Positions 18,434 through 27,160 of a stretch of 64,000 nt of DNA are shown piece after piece. The notes beneath the pieces are model-generated. The model searched no databases, was not told where the DNA came from, and saw only the letters and a program-made list of their open reading frames with translations. Location: contig OX437086.1 of the NCBI GenBank assembly GCA_949299565.1, positions 38,919 to 102,918 on the forward strand, given 5' to 3'. The translations under genes and the position numbers were made by a program. The stretch is from an uncultured Bacillota bacterium (lineage in GTDB: Bacteria > Bacillota_I > Bacilli_A > RFN20 > CAG-826). Numbering within the stretch: the stretch's first letter is position 1; the number at the start of each line of letters is the position of its first letter.

Positions 18434-18982
18434 TTATTCCCCTTCCTTCTCAACTGGAGCCTCATTTCCGGTGTCAGAGACAGTCTCAACCTGGATTTGA
18501 TCTTCAGCTTTGATTTCATCTAATAATGATTCATGTGCTTCTTCCATCTGAAGTTTTTCTTCTTCGGAAAGAGCCTTTGTTCTCTTCACAATTTTCGTGC
18601 GGACTGGAAGCTTGAAGCCAGCTTGATGAAGAGCTTTCTGAGCTAATTCATCATTGATGCCGCCGATTTCAAAGAGAATTTTTCCTGCCTTGACAACAGC
18701 AACCCAGCCCTCTGGAGAGCCTTTACCAGATCCCATACGGACCTCAGCTGGTTTCTTTGTTTTGGCGAGGTGCGGGAAGATTCGAATCCAAATCTTTCCA
18801 GCACGATCGGTGTAACGGGCTAAGACGATACGGGCAGCTTCGATTTGATGATCGGTGAGATAGGCACCGGTCGTCGCTTGAAGGCCCCATTCGCCAAATT
18901 CGACAGTATTGCCTTTCGTGGCCACTCCTTCATATGAGAGACCGTGAGGGCGACGATATTTAACGCGCTTTGGCTGGAGCAT
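18434..18982 (-). CDS. rplP: 50S ribosomal protein L16 with acidic C-terminal extension
   Basis: 182 residues against about 144 usual. The core has [14 protein letters not shown] at the start and [16 protein letters not shown] in the middle. About 40 extra residues, strongly acidic, are added at the C-terminus. ATG 18982 follows AGGAGG and overlaps the rpsC end by 23 bases. Confidence 0.95.
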   Translation of the reverse strand: MLQPKRVKYRRPHGLSYEGVATKGNTVEFGEWGLQATTGAYLTDHQIEAARIVLARYTDRAGKIWIRIFPHLAKTKKPAEVRMGSGKGSPEGWVAVVKAGKILFEIGGINDELAQKALHQAGFKLPVRTKIVKRTKALSEEEKLQMEEAHESLLDEIKAEDQIQVETVSDTGNEAPVEKEGE

Positions 18983-19679
18983 GCTTATTACCTCCTTGTG
19001 TCGATGCTTCTTGAGCTTCAACTTTGTTCAATTCAGCATCTTTATTCGTTGAACGGCAAATCCACACTTTGACGCCGATACGGCCATAAGCAGTATGGGC
19101 AGGAACTGCTGCGAAATCGATGTCAGCACGCAAAGTCTCAAGCGGGACAACACCCTCTTTATAACCTTCACGTCGCGCGATTTCTGCTCCGCCTAAACGA
19201 CCTTGGCATTGAGTGCGGCAACCAGAAGCACCGGCTTTCCGCATTCTTTGAATGGCCTTCTTTTGCGTCGAACGGAAACTCTGACGATTCTCTAATTCGC
19301 TAGCGATCCATTTCGCGACCAAAGTGGCATCTAAATCAGGATTTTTGACCTCGACGACATCAAGGCGGGCATTGCCAGATTTGACGATCTTTTGTAAACC
19401 TTTGCGAAGTTTTGTGATATTGGCACCATCTTGTCCAATCACAACGCCAGGACGCGCAACATGGAGAGCAACCACGACTTGCGTATTGCGTTCACCAGAA
19501 GTTCTATTGATATCGATATGCGAGAGCATCGCATCTTTCAACTGTGGCTCAAGATAGGAACGGATAGCCATGTCTTCTTTGATGAAGCGGGCATAATCTT
19601 TTTTCGAGGCGTACCAATTGGATGTCCAAGAACGATTGATACCGATTCTTAAGCCATTGGCATTAACTTTTTGACCCAT
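18960..19679 (-). CDS. rpsC: 30S ribosomal protein S3
   Basis: 239 residues. The KH domain ([21 protein letters not shown]) and the C-terminal domain with [18 protein letters not shown] and [12 protein letters not shown] are complete. The C-terminal tail is about 20 residues longer than in many relatives. Confidence 0.96.
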   Translation of the reverse strand: MGQKVNANGLRIGINRSWTSNWYASKKDYARFIKEDMAIRSYLEPQLKDAMLSHIDINRTSGERNTQVVVALHVARPGVVIGQDGANITKLRKGLQKIVKSGNARLDVVEVKNPDLDATLVAKWIASELENRQSFRSTQKKAIQRMRKAGASGCRTQCQGRLGGAEIARREGYKEGVVPLETLRADIDFAAVPAHTAYGRIGVKVWICRSTNKDAELNKVEAQEASTQGGNKHAPAKAR

Positions 19680-19691
19680 GGTAACTCCTCC

Positions 19692-20243
19692 TTAATTCCT
19701 TTCCTTAACAGTGACGAAGATGTGCGAGCAACGCTTGATGATCGGGGATGAAGATCCTTTGGCGCGCGGCTCATAACGTTTCATTTTCAAGCCGTCGGTA
19801 GCTTGAATCTCAGCAACATAGAGCTTCCGCCAATCAAGTCCGAAGTTGTTGCTGGCGTTGCTCGCTGCCGATTTGATGGTTTTGGCAACAGGCACTGAAG
19901 CTGCCCGATTGACATTTGATAAGATGCCAAGCGCATCATCGACGTTTTTCCCGCGGACAAGATCGATTACTAAGCGAACTTTGCGAGGCGTAACGCGTAC
20001 GTTTTTCGAAACAGCATGAGCTTCGGTGACCGGAAGTTTTTGAACAACCGGCTTTTCTGAAGCGGCCTTCTCGGCTTTTTCAGCCTTTTTGGCAGCTCTC
20101 TTGCTCGGCTTTTCAACCTTGCTTTCTTCTTTCGTTTCCGCGACTTCTTCTTTTTTCTTGGCCTTTACGACCTTCTTTGTTTTGCTAGCTTTGGGAGCTT
20201 CTTCAGCGATTTCTTCAGTAGCTTTTTTCTTTTTCTCTGCCAT
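19692..20243 (-). CDS. rplV: 50S ribosomal protein L22 with Lys/Glu/Ala N-terminal extension
   Basis: 183 residues against about 110 usual. The L22 core begins near residue 75 (TEAHAVSKNVRVTPRKVRLVIDL) and ends with RAKGSSSPIIKRCSHIFVTV. The first ~72 residues are a charged, low-complexity stretch dominated by Lys, Glu and Ala. L22 lines the exit tunnel, and its N-terminus lies on the ribosome outside, so the tail could project into solvent. Confidence 0.95.
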   Translation of the reverse strand: MAEKKKKATEEIAEEAPKASKTKKVVKAKKKEEVAETKEESKVEKPSKRAAKKAEKAEKAASEKPVVQKLPVTEAHAVSKNVRVTPRKVRLVIDLVRGKNVDDALGILSNVNRAASVPVAKTIKSAASNASNNFGLDWRKLYVAEIQATDGLKMKRYEPRAKGSSSPIIKRCSHIFVTVKERN

Positions 20244-20257
20244 CAGAAGAGTCCTCC

Positions 20258-20551
20258 TTATTTACGACCTTGGGAAGCTTGATCGCCAAGGTTGTTGCCG
20301 TGATGTCCCGGGAAAGTTCTAGTCGGAGCAAACTCGCCGAGTTTATGACCGACCATATCTTCTGTGACATAGACAGTGATGTGTTCTTTGCCGTTATAAA
20401 CAGCGAAGGTGTGTTCGACGAAGGCTGGATAAATGGTCGAACGACGAGACCAGGTCTTGATAACTTCTTTTTTATGAGCCTTATCGAGAGCTTCTACCTT
20501 TTTGAGAAGGTATTCATCAACGAAAGGTCCTTTTTTGCTGGAACGCGACAT
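20258..20551 (-). CDS. rpsS: 30S ribosomal protein S19
   Basis: 97 residues. [20 protein letters not shown] and the signature [16 protein letters not shown] are seen. It pairs with S13 on the head of the 30S subunit. Length near normal. Confidence 0.97.
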   Translation of the reverse strand: MSRSSKKGPFVDEYLLKKVEALDKAHKKEVIKTWSRRSTIYPAFVEHTFAVYNGKEHITVYVTEDMVGHKLGEFAPTRTFPGHHGNNLGDQASQGRK

Positions 20552-20568
20552 ACTTCCATTCTCCTTCC

Positions 20569-21402
20569 TTACTTATCATTCTTCCGGCGTGTGATGAGCC
20601 TTGAAGAATTCTTCTTCCAATGACGGGTCTTGACACCCATCGCTTTCTTACCCCAAGGAGTTCTTGGAGCATCACGTCCGACAGGGCACTTGCCTTCACC
20701 ACCACCGTGAGGGTGATCGACTGGGTTCATGGCGAAGCCACGGACCGTCGGGCGAATTCCCATGTGACGCTTTTTACCAGCAGTGCCGATATTGACGAGC
20801 GAATAGTCTTCATTGCCGACAACGCCGATTGTGGCCCGGCAGCGTCCGAGGACTTTCCGAACTTCCGAAGAAGCAAGACGCAAAGTTACATAACGTCCTT
20901 CAGAACCAAGGACCTGTGCACTGGTGCCGGCTGCGCGGCACATCTGACCGCCTTTCCCCGGCATTAATTCAATATTGTGAACGAAGGTTCCATCCGGGAT
21001 ATCCTTGAGTTCTAGGCAGTTGCCGACTTTGATGTCAGCTCCGGGACCGGAAACAATTTGATCACCAACTTTTAAGCCTTTGGGAGCGATGATGTAACGC
21101 TTCTCACCATCAGCATAATTAATTAAGGATATAAAGCTGGTGCGATTTGGGTCGTATTCTAACGATGCGACTGTTCCCGGAATGCCGTCTTTATTCCGCT
21201 TGAAATCGATAACTCTGTAACGATTTTTGTTGCCACCACCGCGATGACGGCAGGTGATAATCCCTTGGTTATTGCGTCCGCCGGTATGCTTTTTTGGCGC
21301 GAGCAATGATTTCTCAGGAGTGGCAGTTGTTAATTCCCCGTAATCAAGAGTCGTCATTGCCCGACGGCTTTTGGTATAGGGGCGATATGTTTTGATAGCC
21401 AT
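20569..21402 (-). CDS. rplB: 50S ribosomal protein L2
   Basis: 277 residues, full length. [22 protein letters not shown] in the N-terminal half and the peptidyl-transferase-proximal loop [20 protein letters not shown] with its conserved His are intact. Confidence 0.97.
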   Translation of the reverse strand: MAIKTYRPYTKSRRAMTTLDYGELTTATPEKSLLAPKKHTGGRNNQGIITCRHRGGGNKNRYRVIDFKRNKDGIPGTVASLEYDPNRTSFISLINYADGEKRYIIAPKGLKVGDQIVSGPGADIKVGNCLELKDIPDGTFVHNIELMPGKGGQMCRAAGTSAQVLGSEGRYVTLRLASSEVRKVLGRCRATIGVVGNEDYSLVNIGTAGKKRHMGIRPTVRGFAMNPVDHPHGGGEGKCPVGRDAPRTPWGKKAMGVKTRHWKKNSSRLITRRKNDK

Positions 21403-21448
21403 TTCTTTCTCTCCTATATGGTCTCTTTGTCAAACGACGGGTGGTTAC

Positions 21449-21799
21449 CTACTCCTTGAACAAGTCAATCGCGCTTCCTTCGTGGAGGCTGATGATCGCT
21501 TTCTTGTAGCCGCTCACATGGCCTGGATAACGACCGCCGCGGCTCTTTTTCTTTGCGATTTGATTGATGATGCGGACATCATCAACCTTGACTTGATATA
21601 AACGCTCAAAGGCCTTTTTAATTGCGACTTTGTTGCTGTTAGCGGCAACCTTAACAGTCACTTTATTTGCATTTTGCAAGAGGGCCATTGATTTTTCAGT
21701 GATGACCGGAGCTCCGACAATTTGGTAATCGGAAGCAAGCGGAGCCGGGAAACTATTCACCACCTCTTTATTTTTCTTGCTTTTCTTTTCCTCTGCCAT
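21449..21799 (-). CDS. rplW: 50S ribosomal protein L23
   Basis: 116 residues, with about 20 extra Lys-rich residues at the N-terminus. The core has APVITEKSMALLQNANKVTVKV and KKSRGGRYPG. L23 is the exit-tunnel docking protein for SRP and trigger factor. Its ATG overlaps the rplD stop by one base. Confidence 0.95.
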   Translation of the reverse strand: MAEEKKSKKNKEVVNSFPAPLASDYQIVGAPVITEKSMALLQNANKVTVKVAANSNKVAIKKAFERLYQVKVDDVRIINQIAKKKSRGGRYPGHVSGYKKAIISLHEGSAIDLFKE

Positions 21800-22434
21800 T
21801 AGCGGAGACCTCCTTCTAAGCTTTCAAGTTCAGCTTTAGCGATGAGCAAGTAGTTGGCGTTCAATAAGTCATAGACGCTCACATTATTGAGACCAACGAC
21901 TTTGACGCCTTCGAGATTGCGAGCCGAGAGAAGGATGTTCGTTTCTTCCTTCGGAGCAACAACGAGAACTTTGCCTGTAGCTTTCAAATTCTTTAAGTTC
22001 GCAACAAAGTCTTTGCTCGAGACTTTATCCACATGTAAGGAATCGACAACGAGAAGACCTTTTTCGACTTTTTCAGAAAGAACGGTTTTAAGAGCCAAGG
22101 CATGCGCTTTTTTGTTTTGGCTCAAGGTGTAATTCTGATTGCCGTCGGGTCCGAAGACTTTGCCGCCGCCAACCCAAATCGGGGAGCGGGAGGAGCCAGC
22201 ACGCGCACGTCCGGTTCCTTTTTGCCGCCATGGCTTTTTACCGCCACCGGAAACTTCGTGCCGTTTCTTCGTTTTAGCAGTTGCTTGGCGAGCATTGGCT
22301 AAGGCAACAACAACAGCATCATGCACCGGTTGAGCGTTCGCGTCTTTGACACCAAACACATCGCTGGCTAATTCGATTTCACCAGTCTTTTCGCCTTTGA
22401 GCGAATAAACGGGAAGGACAATTTTATCAGCCAT
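21799..22434 (-). CDS. rplD: 50S ribosomal protein L4
   Basis: 211 residues. The tunnel-lining extended loop is seen as GGGKKPWRQKGTGRARAGSS, and the globular domain follows. In several bacteria L4 also regulates its own operon; whether it acts on the leader at 23486-23615 is not known. Confidence 0.96.
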   Translation of the reverse strand: MADKIVLPVYSLKGEKTGEIELASDVFGVKDANAQPVHDAVVVALANARQATAKTKKRHEVSGGGKKPWRQKGTGRARAGSSRSPIWVGGGKVFGPDGNQNYTLSQNKKAHALALKTVLSEKVEKGLLVVDSLHVDKVSSKDFVANLKNLKATGKVLVVAPKEETNILLSARNLEGVKVVGLNNVSVYDLLNANYLLIAKAELESLEGGLR

Positions 22435-22436
22435 TT

Positions 22437-23153
22437 TTATTCTCCTTTCTCTTCAACTTTTTCTTCTGGAAGAGGAGCAGCTGGCGTGAGATCAACGAGT
22501 TCTTTGACTTCCGGTTTCCGGAATTGAGCAAGAATCGCGCTCCGCACCATCACGATGGAATACTTAGCACCGGGAATGCCGCCCTTCACTAAGATGTAAT
22601 TCTTTTCTGCATTCGTTTCGATTACTGTGACGTTCTCAATCGTCGCTTGCGTGTTGCCCCAATGACCAGACATTCTCTTTCCGGGAATGACGCGGTTATT
22701 GCAACGTCCGTTGTTAGCGAGAGAACCAATTTGCCGATGGTAACCAGAACCATGCGCTTTCGGACCGATATGGGCGCCATATTTCTTAATCGTGCCGCTA
22801 TATCCGTGTCCCTTCGTCGTGCCGATGACATCAACGACGTCGCCAGCCTGGAAAATGGAAGCATCGATCGTTTCGCCGATGTTCTTTCCATAAATTTCAT
22901 CGCCCTTCAATTCTCTAAGGAAACGCTTCGGGCTGGCATTGGCTTTCTTGAACAAGCCGAGCGATGGTTTATTAGCTAAGCGCTCCGGCAATTCCTCATA
23001 ACCGATTTGGAGAGCTTCATAACCATCTTTTTCTTTTGTTTTCTTCGCGAGGATTAAATTAGGAAGGACTTCAATGACTGTTACCGGATACATCGTGCCA
23101 TCTTTGGCAAAGACTTCCGTCATCCCCATCTTACGACCAATAAGAGATTTCAT
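22437..23153 (-). CDS. rplC: 50S ribosomal protein L3 with C-terminal tail
   Basis: 238 residues. The N-terminus (GRKMGMTEVFAKDGTMYPVTV) and core (GTTKGHGYSGTIKKYG, GKRMSGHWGN) match L3. About 25 residues rich in Pro and Glu are added at the C-terminus. Confidence 0.96.
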   Translation of the reverse strand: MKSLIGRKMGMTEVFAKDGTMYPVTVIEVLPNLILAKKTKEKDGYEALQIGYEELPERLANKPSLGLFKKANASPKRFLRELKGDEIYGKNIGETIDASIFQAGDVVDVIGTTKGHGYSGTIKKYGAHIGPKAHGSGYHRQIGSLANNGRCNNRVIPGKRMSGHWGNTQATIENVTVIETNAEKNYILVKGGIPGAKYSIVMVRSAILAQFRKPEVKELVDLTPAAPLPEEKVEEKGE

Positions 23154-23170
23154 TAGTGCGACCTCCTTCC

Positions 23171-23485
23171 TTATTTCGCTGTGACATCAATATCCACGCC
23201 GGCAGGAAGATCCAATTTGCGGATGGCTTCCACTGTTTCTTTCTTCGGGTTGATGATGTCAAGTAAACGCTTGTGTGTCCGAATTTCAAATTGCTCACGG
23301 CTGTCCTTGTTTTTGAAGGTCGCCCGTAAGATTGTGTAGACCTGTCGATCCGTCGGAAGCGGAACCGGTCCGATAACACCCGCGCCAGTCTTCTTCGCCA
23401 CATCGACAATCCGTTCAACGGCTAAGTCGAGGATTTTGTGGTCATAAGCTTGAAGACGAATCCGCAGGCCTTGTTGTTTCGCCAT
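23171..23485 (-). CDS. rpsJ: 30S ribosomal protein S10
   Basis: 104 residues, normal. [28 protein letters not shown] and [18 protein letters not shown] identify it. It is the first gene of the 15-kb operon and has a strong AAAGGAGG ribosome site. Confidence 0.97.
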   Translation of the reverse strand: MAKQQGLRIRLQAYDHKILDLAVERIVDVAKKTGAGVIGPVPLPTDRQVYTILRATFKNKDSREQFEIRTHKRLLDIINPKKETVEAIRKLDLPAGVDIDVTAK

Positions 23486-23615
23486 AGTTTTTCCTCCTTT
23501 TCTTTTCGCTTGGCTTCTGGCTTCTTGCTCCCCGCGAGTTCCCTGATTAAGCCGATTTCGTTGACAACGCCTATCGGTGTATCAGCAACATCGCAGTTCC
23601 CTGCATGCGCCAGCG
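23486..23615 (-). promoter_or_regulatory. S10 operon leader with hairpins
   Basis: About 130 untranslated bases separate the promoter from rpsJ. Visible structures in the transcript are GCAG-GGAA-CTGC, a 4-bp stem with a GNRA-type loop, and a longer hairpin CCGAT...ATCGG enclosing CGTT-GTC-AACG. The phrase CAGGGAACT occurs twice. This is a candidate site for feedback by a ribosomal protein, but no Rfam leader was recognised by eye. Confidence 0.45.
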
Positions 23616-23621
23616 TGAAAA

Positions 23622-23650
23622 ATAATACGCTCATAAAACATGAAGGTCAA
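23622..23650 (-). promoter_or_regulatory. Promoter of the S10-spc-alpha operon
   Basis: Minus strand TTGACC (23645-23650), 17-base spacer, TATTAT (23622-23627). No other equally good promoter was noticed in the operon. Confidence 0.85.
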
Positions 23651-23688
23651 ACAAATTATCAACTAAATATCGGACTTTTTTTGCTTTT

Positions 23689-23722
23689 TAAAAAAGACGC
23701 GGTTTCCGCAGCGTTTTCTACT
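23689..23722 (-). terminator. Probable terminator after queH
   Basis: In the minus direction TGCGG-AAA-CCGCG is followed by a short GTC and six T. A second alternative pairing uses CCGC farther upstream with GCGG. The stem is short, so the call is tentative. It lies between the queuosine genes and the ribosomal promoter. Confidence 0.5.
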
Positions 23723-23768
23723 GCTATCGCGGTTAAATCTTTACAATTATTGTGCACTGAGTACGAAA

Positions 23769-24401
23769 TTACCTTTTAGAATATTCGCAACCGCAATACT
23801 TTTGAACATAGAGTTCATAACGTGCGATAAGCTCCTGACGTCTCCTATTTCCTAACCCTTTTTTAAAGTCGGAAGGAAGGTATTTAACGTTTTGATATTC
23901 CTGTTCCAAACCGAGGCCTATTTTGTTGATCAATTGGCTATCTTTTTCGCGCGAAGACGTCAAGGTGGTCGCGACATATGGAAAACCGTGTTTAGACGCG
24001 TAAATAAATGCTTCCCGGAGACGCTTTTCGTAACATAATTTGCAACGATACCCGCGTTCAGGCAATTCAGCGTATGCTCTTAAAGGTTCCATGTATTTTT
24101 CGTGCTCGTATTTAGCTTTAATAACTTTGATTTTAAAGCCATATTCGCGTTTTAATCCCGAAACAAGTTTTTTGAGATTTTTGTAACGTTTTTGGAATTC
24201 TTTTTCAGGATAGATGTTTGAATTTGCATAATAAATCGTCAAATGGAAATGCGGGGCCAATAGCGTTAAGGGGAAACTGCCGCACGGCCCGCAACAAACA
24301 TGGAGAAGAAGACGCGGAGGCTCCCCTCCTTCTAAATGTCTGATCACCGTTAAACAATCTTCGTGATAATTATGTTTATCAGTCGTCAAGGTTGTGGGCA
24401 T
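23769..24401 (-). CDS. queH: Epoxyqueuosine reductase QueH
   Basis: A QueH (formerly DUF208) protein of about 210 residues that reduces epoxyqueuosine in tRNA to queuosine, the last step of the pathway and a replacement for cobalamin-dependent QueG. The CCGPC motif near residue 36, the later CKLCYEKRL pair and CGCEY near the C-terminus are probable metal/cluster ligands. ATG 24401 is preferred, with GGGGA 9 bases upstream; starts back to 24437 overlap queA further. It overlaps the queA end by 23 bases. Confidence 0.9.
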   Translation of the reverse strand: MPTTLTTDKHNYHEDCLTVIRHLEGGEPPRLLLHVCCGPCGSFPLTLLAPHFHLTIYYANSNIYPEKEFQKRYKNLKKLVSGLKREYGFKIKVIKAKYEHEKYMEPLRAYAELPERGYRCKLCYEKRLREAFIYASKHGFPYVATTLTSSREKDSQLINKIGLGLEQEYQNVKYLPSDFKKGLGNRRRQELIARYELYVQKYCGCEYSKR

Positions 24402-25437
24402 AATCGTAATCCCCATAAATAAACATCGCATCGCCAAACGAGAAGAAACGATATTGTTTATCGATACATTCTTGATAGCACTTCAAGGTAAAACGTCGCC
24501 CCATAAAGGCAGAAACCAACATCATTAAAGTCGACTTAGGGAGATGGAAATTCGTAATCAAAGCGTCGACAGCTTTATAACGATAGCCTGGCTCAATAAA
24601 AATGGACGTGCTCTCACGCGTCGCAACAAAGGCCCCGTATTTTTGATAAGTTGCCTCTAAAGTTCTGACGCTCGTTGTTCCGACTGCGATAATTCTTCGT
24701 CCTTCATCTTTAGCTTTTTGAAGTTTACGACTGGCTTCTTCATCAATTTCGAATTCTTCGCTGTGCATGTGATGATCTTTTGTGTCATTGACCTGCACCG
24801 GGCGAAAGGTTCCTAGTCCGATATTTAAAGTGATATCAACGATTTCAACGCCTTTTCTTTTAATCTCTTCAAGCAGTTCTTCCGTGAAGTGAAAGCCGGC
24901 CGTCGGAGCGGCGCTTGAGCCCGGAATCTTTGCATAAACCGTCTGATAATCATCGTTATTAGAGCATTGTCGCTTAATGTAAGGAGGTAACGGCATCTGC
25001 CCGAGCTGATCCAAGAGTTCAAGAAAAATGCCTTTATAAGAAAATTTAAGAATTCTGATCCCTTCTCCTCTAACTTCAAGACAAGTTGCTCTTAAAAGCC
25101 CGTCTCCGAAAGAAAGGTGACTATTAACGCGAACAGAGTGCGCGTTCCCTACTAAACATTCCCATGTGTCCTCAGCAATTTCTTTCAAAAGAAGCGCTTC
25201 AACTTTGCCGCCCGTTTCCTCTTTAATTCCCAATAAGCGCGCTGGTAGAACTTTCGTGTTGTTGCGCACTAAAACATCGCCAGGTTTCAAATAGTCAATA
25301 ATGTCATAAAAGTGCCTATGAGAAATTTCTTTATTCGCGCGATCAACAACACAAAGTCGACAATTGTCGCGTTTTTGCGCAGGAGATTGGGCGATAAGTT
25401 CTTCGGGAAGTTTAAAATCAAAGAGTTCTATATCCAT
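24379..25437 (-). CDS. queA: SAM:tRNA ribosyltransferase-isomerase QueA
   Basis: 352 residues. It transfers the ribosyl part of SAM to preQ1 in tRNA, giving epoxyqueuosine. FDFKLPEELIAQSPAQKRDNCRL at the N-terminus, the PGSSAAPTAGFHFTEELL block and the C-terminal ITNFHLPKSTLMMLVSAFMG are family signatures. It is contiguous with tgt. Confidence 0.95.
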   Translation of the reverse strand: MDIELFDFKLPEELIAQSPAQKRDNCRLCVVDRANKEISHRHFYDIIDYLKPGDVLVRNNTKVLPARLLGIKEETGGKVEALLLKEIAEDTWECLVGNAHSVRVNSHLSFGDGLLRATCLEVRGEGIRILKFSYKGIFLELLDQLGQMPLPPYIKRQCSNNDDYQTVYAKIPGSSAAPTAGFHFTEELLEEIKRKGVEIVDITLNIGLGTFRPVQVNDTKDHHMHSEEFEIDEEASRKLQKAKDEGRRIIAVGTTSVRTLEATYQKYGAFVATRESTSIFIEPGYRYKAVDALITNFHLPKSTLMMLVSAFMGRRFTLKCYQECIDKQYRFFSFGDAMFIYGDYDYAHNLDD

Positions 25438-26565
25438 CTAAAATCCTCTTTTATCATCATAAGCATTCAGAATTTGCGCTTTATAAGCGCTGAAACGCCC
25501 TTCTTTAATCGCGATTCTCGCTCCTTCCATGATGCGGATTAAAAAACGCAAATTGTGCAAGGAATTGAGGCGTTTTCCAAGTTCTTCATCGACTAAAGCC
25601 AAATGATGCAAATACGCTTTCGTGAAATGGCGACAAGCCGGACAATCGCATTGAGGATCTAAAGGAGTAAAGTCGTTTTTGTATCGCGAATTGCGGATAT
25701 TGACACGCCCGTAAGAAGTCATCAAAGCCCCGTGCCGCGCAAGACGCGTCGGAAGCACGCAATCAAACATATCAATTCCGCGTTCAATGCCGCCCAATAA
25801 ATAATCCAAAGAACCAACGCCCATCAAATAACGAGGTTTTTCAAAAGGCAAATAGCGCACTCCGTGCTCAATCATTGAAAAACAAACATCCTTCGGCTCG
25901 CCGATAGAAGTTCCGCCAATCGAATAACCTTCAAACGGCAAAGCAGCAAGGTCTTTGCTCGCTTCTTCTCTTAAATCGGGGAATTCGCCACCTTGAACGA
26001 TGCCGAACAAAGCCTGGTCTTCTTTATGATGAGCAGAAAGCCCTCGTTTGGCCCAGCGCAACGTTCGAGACGTGCTGCTCGCAACATATTCTTTTGTAAC
26101 AGGATAGGGTATGCATTCATCAAACGACATCGCGATATCTGCTCCGATTTTTTCTTCAATCGCGATCACTTTTTCAGGCGTAAAAAATTCTAAGTCGCCG
26201 TTACGATCGTTCCTAAATTCCACGCCCTCTTCAGTTATTTTTCTTTGACTCTTTAAGGAGAAAACTTGAAAACCGCCGGAATCGGTGAGAATCGGTCCAT
26301 CGTAGTTCATAAAATGATGAATATGGCCGGCTTGCTCAACAATTTCTTCCCCCGGCTGTAAATGCAAGTGATAAGTGTTGGCTAAAATAATGCCCGCCCC
26401 CAAACTTTTAACTTCTTCAAGCATCAATGTTTTCACGGTCGCGTTAGTGCCGACCGGCATAAAAGCCGGTAGTTCAACAACGCCATGCGGTGTCGTCAAA
26501 TAACTGTAACGCGCTTTAGTTTGTGGATCGGTCGCTACTACACGGAGAAAGAAATTCTTAGACAT
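25438..26565 (-). CDS. tgt: tRNA-guanine transglycosylase Tgt
   Basis: 375 residues. It exchanges G34 of GUN-anticodon tRNAs for preQ1. The catalytic residues lie in LTDSGGFQVFSL and MFDCVLPTRLARHG; the zinc ligands are CDCPAC with a later His. Its ATG follows a TGGTAAAAT extended -10 by 6 bases without a ribosome site, so a leaderless transcript may start here in addition to read-through from queT. Confidence 0.96.
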   Translation of the reverse strand: MSKNFFLRVVATDPQTKARYSYLTTPHGVVELPAFMPVGTNATVKTLMLEEVKSLGAGIILANTYHLHLQPGEEIVEQAGHIHHFMNYDGPILTDSGGFQVFSLKSQRKITEEGVEFRNDRNGDLEFFTPEKVIAIEEKIGADIAMSFDECIPYPVTKEYVASSTSRTLRWAKRGLSAHHKEDQALFGIVQGGEFPDLREEASKDLAALPFEGYSIGGTSIGEPKDVCFSMIEHGVRYLPFEKPRYLMGVGSLDYLLGGIERGIDMFDCVLPTRLARHGALMTSYGRVNIRNSRYKNDFTPLDPQCDCPACRHFTKAYLHHLALVDEELGKRLNSLHNLRFLIRIMEGARIAIKEGRFSAYKAQILNAYDDKRGF

Positions 26566-26571
26566 GCTGTT

Positions 26572-26577
26572 ATTTTA
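26572..26577 (-). promoter_or_regulatory. Extended -10 giving a leaderless tgt transcript
   Basis: TAAAAT preceded by TGG on the minus strand; six bases separate it from the tgt ATG, which places the predicted +1 on the start codon. The -35 is weak. Confidence 0.45.
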
Positions 26578-26591
26578 CCATTATTTATTCA

Positions 26592-27104
26592 TCAAAAGCG
26601 GACGTTTAAATGTCGGTCAGCTCTAATCGCGTTCATGAAAGTTTTGTTGCGCTTTAAAAACAAGAAAAGAAGATAGCCGCCGCTCATGACCACTATTTCT
26701 CCTAAAGCCACGTATCCAGCATTGATATAAAAGAAATCGCCAAAAAGGAAGGTCAATTCGCCTCCAACAATTAAGCCATTAAAAAGAGCCGGATAAATAA
26801 TTAGAAAAATCATTCGCGGCGAAAGAAAAATTATCGCCAAACACGTCAAAAAAGTGGCTATAGTTCCGAATATCATGTCATAAAAGCCTAACGATGACGG
26901 GATATTAGAAAGAAGGCAGCCCAAAGTTAAACCGACAATAAAATCGCGGCGAAAGAAACAAAGAAACAACAAGCATTCAGCGATTCTAAATTGAATTGCC
27001 CCATAAGCTATCGGGGAAGAAAGAATTGTTACAACACAGTAGATGGCTGCCACAATGGCGTTATCCACAATTAGACGAGTAGAAGTGATTTTATTTTGGT
27101 GCAT
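26592..27104 (-). CDS. queT: Queuosine precursor transporter QueT
   Basis: 170 residues with five to six membrane helices. It matches the QueT family (DUF988), substrate-binding S components of ECF-type importers for preQ1/queuine. RIAECLLFLCFF and IPSSLGFYDMIFGT are recognisable parts. ATG 27104 is 7 bases after GGAGG; the longer frame to 27179 overlaps prs. A preQ1 riboswitch immediately upstream confirms the substrate class. No energising module is encoded nearby, so it would share one encoded elsewhere. Confidence 0.88.
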   Translation of the reverse strand: MHQNKITSTRLIVDNAIVAAIYCVVTILSSPIAYGAIQFRIAECLLFLCFFRRDFIVGLTLGCLLSNIPSSLGFYDMIFGTIATFLTCLAIIFLSPRMIFLIIYPALFNGLIVGGELTFLFGDFFYINAGYVALGEIVVMSGGYLLFLFLKRNKTFMNAIRADRHLNVRF

Positions 27105-27111
27105 GATGGCA

Positions 27112-27154
27112 CCTCCTTGTTTTTTAGACGTGGTGCAGAGGATAGAACACGTTT
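27112..27154 (-). promoter_or_regulatory. preQ1-I riboswitch overlapping the queT ribosome site
   Basis: In transcript sense, stem ACGTG (27148-27152) pairs with CACGT (27128-27132) around a C/U-rich loop beginning TTCTATCC. The A-rich tail CTAAAAAACAAGGAGG follows. This is the preQ1 class I arrangement: hairpin, TTCTA loop and A-rich tail forming a pseudoknot. CCTC of the loop can pair with GGAG of the tail, which is itself the ribosome site, so ligand binding should shut off translation of queT. Confidence 0.8.
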
Positions 27155-27160
27155 TATCAA

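Noticed and set aside
23422..23634. Possible 70-residue ORF across the S10 leader
   Set aside because: It would begin within the spacer-side of the promoter, has no ribosome site and overlaps rpsJ in another frame.
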